Both the position numbers and the translations under genes were made by a program. Below the pieces are notes generated by a model that made no database searches, was not told the DNA's origin, and worked only from the letters and a program-made list of their open reading frames with translations. DNA of 64,000 bases from Panopea generosa (taxonomy: Eukaryota; Mollusca; Bivalvia; Adapedonta; Hiatellidae), in contig CM055895.1 of the NCBI GenBank assembly GCA_029582155.1, forward strand, positions 45,748,750 through 45,812,749, in the 5' to 3' direction. How positions within the stretch are numbered: the first letter of the stretch is position 1; every line of letters begins with the position of its first letter. Positions 50,701-58,800 of the stretch are shown here, piece after piece.

Positions 50701-52814
50701 GTTACCAGTAACTTGTGGAGATCAGGTGTACTCGAATACTGGTTTACCTTTCAGGATCCCAGGAAACAGTTGTTAGGTTAACTGTGAGCCCTGGATGGCA
50801 TAAAATGACGCTAAATATTCAATCAATCAATCAATCAACCATCTAGTTAACGACTTGTTAAATCATGCTCAATGTCTTGTTTAAGTACAACAAATTTGAA
50901 CATAATTATGTTCTTTGTGAGGATGAAACCCACAAACCACTGATTACATCCTGTAACATATTTTATCAAAACAGCATATCTAATACTTTTTATACACTCA
51001 TCTCTGATTGGTTTGTTTTATGTTTTCAATGTTTACTGGCAGCTAGGTATAGGCAGATCTCATTCAACGACTATTTCTTCTTGGATCTTAACCAATTATA
51101 TGTAACCTGTGTATGACTTAAACATCTTGGTCAAGATTAATTAACCAGTTTCTTTAGGATAGTATCCCGATAATCATTACTCTTGACTTAAAATGAGTCA
51201 AAATTCCAAGAAAAGAGTGTCCAATCATTAACTTAAACAGATGTTGGCTGATTCTTATCATTTTTTCCACAAGGTTGCTTATTATTAGACATTGGATGGG
51301 ATTGAAATCCAGCTCTGCACATCTTAAATTTGCTTGAGTTATGTCCCTTTATTTATGTAAAATGCGTTTTTATTAAAGGCTCATTAAACTTCCGAAACAC
51401 ATCAATATATATATTTTAAAAAAATAAAACCCAACAACAATACATAATATTAGTGAAGCCATAACTTTTCTAATCTTGTTAACGAACCCCATATCTAACA
51501 GTCTTACTCCGCACACTACCACTGCAGTATGCATGTGTGTACTTCCGAACACTGGCGGAGGTACAGTTGGAAAGCAACCGAGTCATTACGGAATAACAAA
51601 AATGTAAACAAAAGTTAAAAGTTTGGTCCGCTCGTCTAAGAAACACACATTTCGATCGAAGTTATTTATTTTCTCACTTTTTTAAAAACAGTCATTAAGG
51701 GGGCTACAGAAACAGTTTTTGCAATACTATAAACACATTTAATTACAATCATTTTTGTTATTATCGAACGGTGTGCATTTCGGAAGTTTAATGAGGCTTT
51801 AACATCCGCTCAATAAGTCGGAAAAAATATTATCCAATTGAATTTGTACACGAGATTGTTTTTTTTAGTAACTCCTTGCATGGGACTTTATATTTAAGCT
51901 GGCTCATTTCATTTTACATGAGTTATGCCTCTTTATTTACTTGCAAACTTGATTTTTAATCAACATCCGTTACATGATTTAAACAAACAATGCCTTCTAT
52001 CTACTCAAGGTTGCTTATACAAATTATATATTAACTAACCTGAGTGATGTCCCTTTTATTAAATGTAAAATTAAAATCAGGGTTAAGTCACTGCTATGTA
52101 AAACAGATAAACATTTGCCACAAATTTATCTTATATTGCAATCCTTGTGGATCAGACTACTTCCACAGTTTTCAAACAATGCATACATAGTTTTTGATCA
52201 AGTGATCAAGCTGATGTTTGTAGTGCAAGTTTTGTGACATTTACTTCATTCCATGCAGAATTATTGTCTTTGATAGCATATTGCAGTTCTTGTGGATCAA
52301 ACTACTTCTACAATTTTCATGCATTTCACTTGAAACTCTGCATACAAAAACAACATTTCAATACTGAAATTCTTGCAGAGAAACTACTTTGAATTTCATA
52401 GTTTTAGTTGATTGGCTTGATACTTTGCATGCATGCTAAACATTAAATGTAGATGTGTCTGACACAATTTTTGTGACACGGACTTAATCAATGTAGGTGT
52501 ATCGAACACCTTCAGAGATATGTCTAGTTTCCTTTAAGATATCCTGATGAAATTTTGTGTATAGGTTCCTAACATGAAAAAGAAGACTGGAATTGGTTTT
52601 AAGAGTAATCCAAAGCCTTTTTTTTCTGGAAATTGGTCCATGCCTTCAAGATTGGGAAAAAAACAGCTTGATTTAGCAGAAACTGGGAATTTTTTAAGGC
52701 TTTAGCAAACTGGTAATAAATCGTAACACTGTTAAGATCATGTTCTAATCAATAATTATCAGATATTACAAAAATACTCCATATCTAGTTTGGGGTTTTA
52801 TCCTCTAATGTAAG

Positions 52815-52854
<40 letters not shown>

Positions 52855-55800
52855 CCATTAGGGGATATTTTTTTTGTCTCAATTGGGGGGGGGGGGGGGG
52901 GGGGGGTGGGGGAACTAAGAACCCATCGGATTTCGTCTTCTGTTTAATAAGGTAAAAAGCTCTGTAATCAGGTCAAGGTCACCAGATTCCTTTAGAAGTG
53001 TTTTGAATTGATATTTAATGTGCAGGTATGTTCAGAAAATTTAAAGATAAACTTTCAAGATCATGATATCTATATATGTTTCATTGTCTTGCCGGGCACA
53101 TATTGACTGCACTCTTGTTACTTTTGTGATTTCATCTAATCTGATATTTGTCACCCAAGGTACATTCCTCTTGCTTTATGCACAACATTTATATAATATT
53201 TATATTGTATGGTACTTGATGCCTATGTTATATTCATCTTGTTTGATACTTGTAACATATGTTGCTTTTGTCTTAATTGGGACTTGGCACCTATGTTACA
53301 TTTGTTTCATAGCTGCACATGTTTGGTACTTAGATCATTTGTTGCATTGTTTCATAGCTTCATATGTTTGATACTCGGCACCTATGTTTCATTTTGTTTC
53401 AAAGCTTGACATGTTGGATACTTGGCACCTTTGTTGCATTTGTTTCATAGCTTCACATGTTGGATACTTGGCACCTATGTTATATTTGTTTCATAGCTGC
53501 ACATGTTGGATTCACCTTTGTTAAATAATTTTGTCTTTCTGAACATGTTTTGTACTTGGCATCTGTGTTACCTTTGTTTGATTTGATACTTGGCACCTAT
53601 TTTACATTTGTTTTATATGTTTGGGACTTGGCATGTTGCAATTGTTTCATAGCTTCACATATTTGGGAAGCTTGGCACCTATGTTGCATTTGTTTCATAA
53701 CTTCACATGTTGGATACTTTGCACCTTTGTTGCTTTTGTTTCATAGCTTCACATGTTTTGTACTTAGCACCTTTGTTGTATTTGTTTCATAGCTTCAGAT
53801 GTTTGATACTTGGCACTTATGTTGCATTTGTTTCATAGCTTCACATGTTGGATACTTGGTACCTATTTTGCATTTGTTTCATAGCTTCACATGTTGGATA
53901 CTTGGCACCAATGTTCCATTTGTTTCATAGCTTCACATGTTTGGGATGTGGCACCTATGTTCCATTTGTTTCATAGCTTCACATGTTTGATACTTAGCTC
54001 CATGTTGAATTTGATTCATAGCTTCACATGTTGGATATTTGGCACCCATATTGCATTTGTTTCATAGCTTCACATGTTGGATACTTGGCTCCTATGTTAC
54101 ATTTGTTTCATAGCTTCACATATTGGATACTTGGCACCTATGTTGCATTTGTTTCATAGCTTCACATGTTGGATACTTGGCACCTATGTTCCATTTGTTT
54201 CATAACTTCACATGTTTGGGACTTGACACATATGTTGCATTTGTTTCATAGCTTCACATGTTTGATACTTGGCACCTATGTTGCATTTGTTTCATAGGTT
54301 TACATGTTTGGTACTTAGCACATTTGTTGCATTTGTTTCATAGCTTGACATGTTGGATACTTTGCACCTTTGTTGCATTTGTTTCATAGCTTCACATGTT
54401 GGATACTTGGCACCTATGTTGCATTTGTTTCATAGCTTCACATGTTTTTATGTAGCACCTATGTTACATTTGTTTCATAGCTGCACATGTTTGGTACTTA
54501 TCTCCTTTGTTAAATAATTTTGTCTTACTGAACATGTTTTGTACTTGGCATCTATGTAACCTTTGTTTGATTTGATACTTGGCACCTATGTTACATTTGT
54601 TTCATATGTTTGGGACTTGGCACCTATGTTGCATTTGTTTCATAACTTCACATGTTGGATACTTGGCATCTATGTTGCATTTATTTCAAAGCTTCACATA
54701 TTTTGGACTTGGCACCTATGTTGCATTTGTTACATAACTTCACATGTTGGATACTTGGCACCTATGTTGCATTTGTTTCATAGCTTCACATGTTTGTTAC
54801 TTAGCACCTTTGTTGCCTTTTTTTTATAGCTTCACATGTTCGATACTTGGCACCTATGTTGCATTTGTTTCATAGTTGCACATGTTGGATACTTGGCACC
54901 TATGTTGCATTTGTTTCATATCTTCACATGTTGGATACTTGATACCTGTGTTGCATTTGTTTCATAGCTTCATATGTTGGATACTTGGTACCTATTTTGT
55001 ATTTGTTTCATAGCTTCACATGTTTGTGACGTGGCACCTATGTTGCATTTGTTTCATAGTTTCACATGTTGGATACTTGGCACCCATATTGCATTTGTTT
55101 CACAGCTTCACGTGTTGGATACTTGGCACCCATATTGCATTTGTTTCATAGCTTCACATGTTGGATACTTGGCTCCTATGTTGCATTTGTTTCATAGCTT
55201 CACATATTGGATACTTGGCACCTATGTTGCATTTGTTTCATAGCTTCACATGTTATATACTTGGCACCTATGTTCCATTTGTTTCATAACTTCACATGTT
55301 TGGGACTTGGCACATATGTTGCATTTGTTTCATAGCTTCACATGTTTGATACTTGGCACTATGTTGCATTTGTTTCATAGCTTCACATGTTGGATACTTG
55401 GCACCCATATTGCATTTGTTTCATAGCTTCACATGTTGGATACTTGGCACCTATGTTGCATTTGTTTCATAACTTCACATGTTTGATACTTGGCACCTAT
55501 GTTGCATTTGTTTCATAGCTTCACATGTTTGATACTTGGCATCTATGTTGAATTTGTTTCATAGCTTCACATTTTGGGTACTTGGCACCTATGTTGCATT
55601 TGTTTCATAGCTTCACATGTTTGATACTTGGCACCTATGTTGCATTTGTTTCATAGTTTCACATGTTGGATACTTGCTCATGTGTTCCATTTGTTTTATA
55701 GTTTCACATGTTTTGGACGTGGCACCTATGTTGCATTTGTTTGTAGTTTCACATGTTTGATACTTGGCACCCATATTGCATTTGTTTCATAGTTTCACAT

Positions 55801-58800
55801 GTTGGATACTTGGCTCCTATGTTGCATTTGTTTCATAGCTTCACATATTGGATACTTGGCACCTATGTTGCATTTGTTTCATAGCTTCACATGTTGGATA
55901 CTTGGCACCTATGTTCCATTTGTTTCATAACTTCATATGTTTGGGACTTGGCACATATGTTGCATTTGTTTAATAGCTTCACATGTTTGATACTTGGCAC
56001 CTATGTTGCATTTGTCTCATAGCTTCACATGTTGGATACTTGGCACCCATATTGCATTTGTTTCATAGCTTCACATGTTGGATACTTGGCATCTATGTTG
56101 CATTTGTTTCATAACTTCACATGTTTGATACTTGGCACCTATGTTGCATTTGTTTCATAGCTTCACATGTTTGATACTTGGCATCTATGTTGAATTTGTT
56201 TCATAGCTTCACATTTTGGGTACTTGGCACCTATGTTGCATTTGTTTCATAGCTTCACATGTTTGATACTTGGCACCTATGTTGCATTTGTTTTCATAGT
56301 TTCACATGTTGGATACTTGGCTCATGTGTTCCATTTGTTTTATAGTTTCACATGTTTTGGACGTGGCACCTACGTTGCATTTGTTTGTAGTTTCACATGT
56401 TTGATACTTGGCACCCATATTGCATTTGTTTCAAAGCTTCACATGTTTGATACTTGGCATCTTTGTTGCATTTGTTTCATAGCTTCACATGTTGGATACT
56501 TGGCACCTATGTTGCATTTGTTTCATAGCTTCAAATGTTTGGAATGTGGCACCTACGTTGCATTTGTTTCATAGCTTTACATGTTGGATACTTGGCACCC
56601 ATATTGCATTTGTTTCATAGCTTCACATGTTTAATATTTTGCACCTATGTTGCATTTATTCAAAGCTTCACATGTTGGATACTTGGCACCTATGTTGCAT
56701 AAGTAGCACCTACAGTACAAGCCCGTGTGGTTCCGGCTAAGAATAGAATCACTGTCGATCGCTGCAGAGGGGTAGGAATCCTCCGAATAGGTTTCTTGTT
56801 CATTTTATCATTTTTTGTCATGTTCACTATTGTGGTTAAATCATCAACATCAGTGTGGTTCCAGGGAGCCATGAGTGATGGCAAGAATAAGATCACTGTG
56901 GCTTATGCATGTCGTAAGAAGCGACAAATTGAGTAATACCATAGAATTTGCTGAAACTCTGCAGTTTTGCAGGAATCAGTGTTCTAGGTTCATTCTGCAT
57001 ATTCATTTGTTGATGTACTTTTTTTAATCTGTATGTTAATTTGTTGTTTTTGTACATGTAGAGTGAACCTGGAATCTTCCTTCCTGTTGGTGTCGAATAA
57101 CCTATAATGTGTTGGTATGCCGTAAAACCCTATTCATTCATTCATTCATTCCTACAGTACATATGTCTTCTACATTGATTTGTTTGTTACTTTGCACCTG
57201 TGTTACTCATGTTTTGTTTGGCACCTGTGTTACATTTGTCTTGATTGATGCTTTACATCTGTGTTATGTATCACCTGTGTTACATTCATCTCAAACATTT
57301 GCTTGTTTGTTACTTAGAACCTGTGGTACACATGCCTTATACATTCACTTATCTGTTACTAAGTACCTGTGGCACACATGCTTTTTACATTCACCTGTCT
57401 GTTACTTAGCACCTGTGGTACACGTCTTATACATTCGCCTGTCTGTTACTTATCACCTGTGGTGCGGATATCTTAAACATTCACTTGTTTGTTACTTAGC
57501 ACCTGTGGTACACATGTCTCATACATTCACTTGTCTGTTACTTAGAACCTGCGGTACACATGTCTTATACATTCACCTGTCTGTTACTTAGCACCTGTGG
57601 TATGGATATCTTAAACATTCACTTGTTTGTTACTTAGCACCTGTGGTACACATGTCTCATACATTCACTTGTCTGTTACTTAGCACCTGTGGTACACACG
57701 TCTTATACATTCACCTGTCTGTTAACTTAGCACCTGTGGTATGGATATCTTAAACATTCACTTGTTTGTTACTTAGCACCTGTGGTTCACATGTCTCATA
57801 CATTCACTTGTTTGTTACTTAGCACCTGTGGTACACATGTCTCATACATTCACTTGTTTGTTACTTAGCACCTGTGGTACACATGTCTCATACATTCACT
57901 TGTTTGTTACTTAGCACCTCTGGTACACATGTCTCATACATTCACTTGTTTGTTACTTAGCACCTGTGGTACACATGTCTCATACATTCACTTGTCTGTT
58001 ACTTAGCACCTGTGGTACACACGTCTTATACATTCACCTGTCTGTTACTTAGCACCTGTGGTATGGATATCTTAAACATTCACTTGTTTGTTACTTAGCA
58101 CCTGTGGTACACATGTCTCATACATTCACTTGTTTGTTACTTAGCACCTGTGGTACACATGTCTCATACATTCACTTGTCTGTTACTTAGCACCTCTGGT
58201 ACACATGTCTTATACATTCACCTGTCTGTTACTTAGCACCTGTGGTACGGATATCTTAAACATTCATTTGTTTGTTACTTAGCATCTGTGGTACACATGT
58301 CTCATACATTCACTTGTCTGTTACTTAGCACCTGCAGTACACATGTCTTATAATATATTTAAGTTTTCCTTCTTAACCTGTGTTATTGACATATTTTGTC
58401 ATCATTTACCTGACTGGCTAATAAGCATTCTTCAGGTAACCATGCTTTCTTAACGTTATTTCCACAGATAGAGTGAAGGAATCACTACACGAGATTTACA
58501 TCATGACGAGCATGTAAGTATATCTGATTCTATAATGAAGTGAGGTTATTTTTTAAGAAAAATATAACAGCTAAGGTAGTGTTTAATTAAAGTTATAGTA
58601 TCAGAAAAAGACATTTCTTCTAAAATGAAACATCATTATTGGTGATCTGATCGGAGAAAGATTTATCTGTCTGCAGCATTGAGGTATATTATTAGCACAA
58701 ACATTGTGGAGACCTATCAATTTTACTACTCTACTCGCAAGGTTGCCAATTTTTTTGAATTAGAATGAAAGTTCAAACAAATATAGTCTGATTCAGTATG

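Noticed and set aside
53063-56574. Plus-strand frames of 66-116 codons ([16 protein letters not shown]-type)
   Set aside because: Read-through of the 46 bp array; 46 is not a multiple of 3 and the frames change from unit to unit.
57151-58360. CRISPR-like regular repeats
   Set aside because: Units are contiguous 46-mers with no spacers, in a eukaryotic intron.
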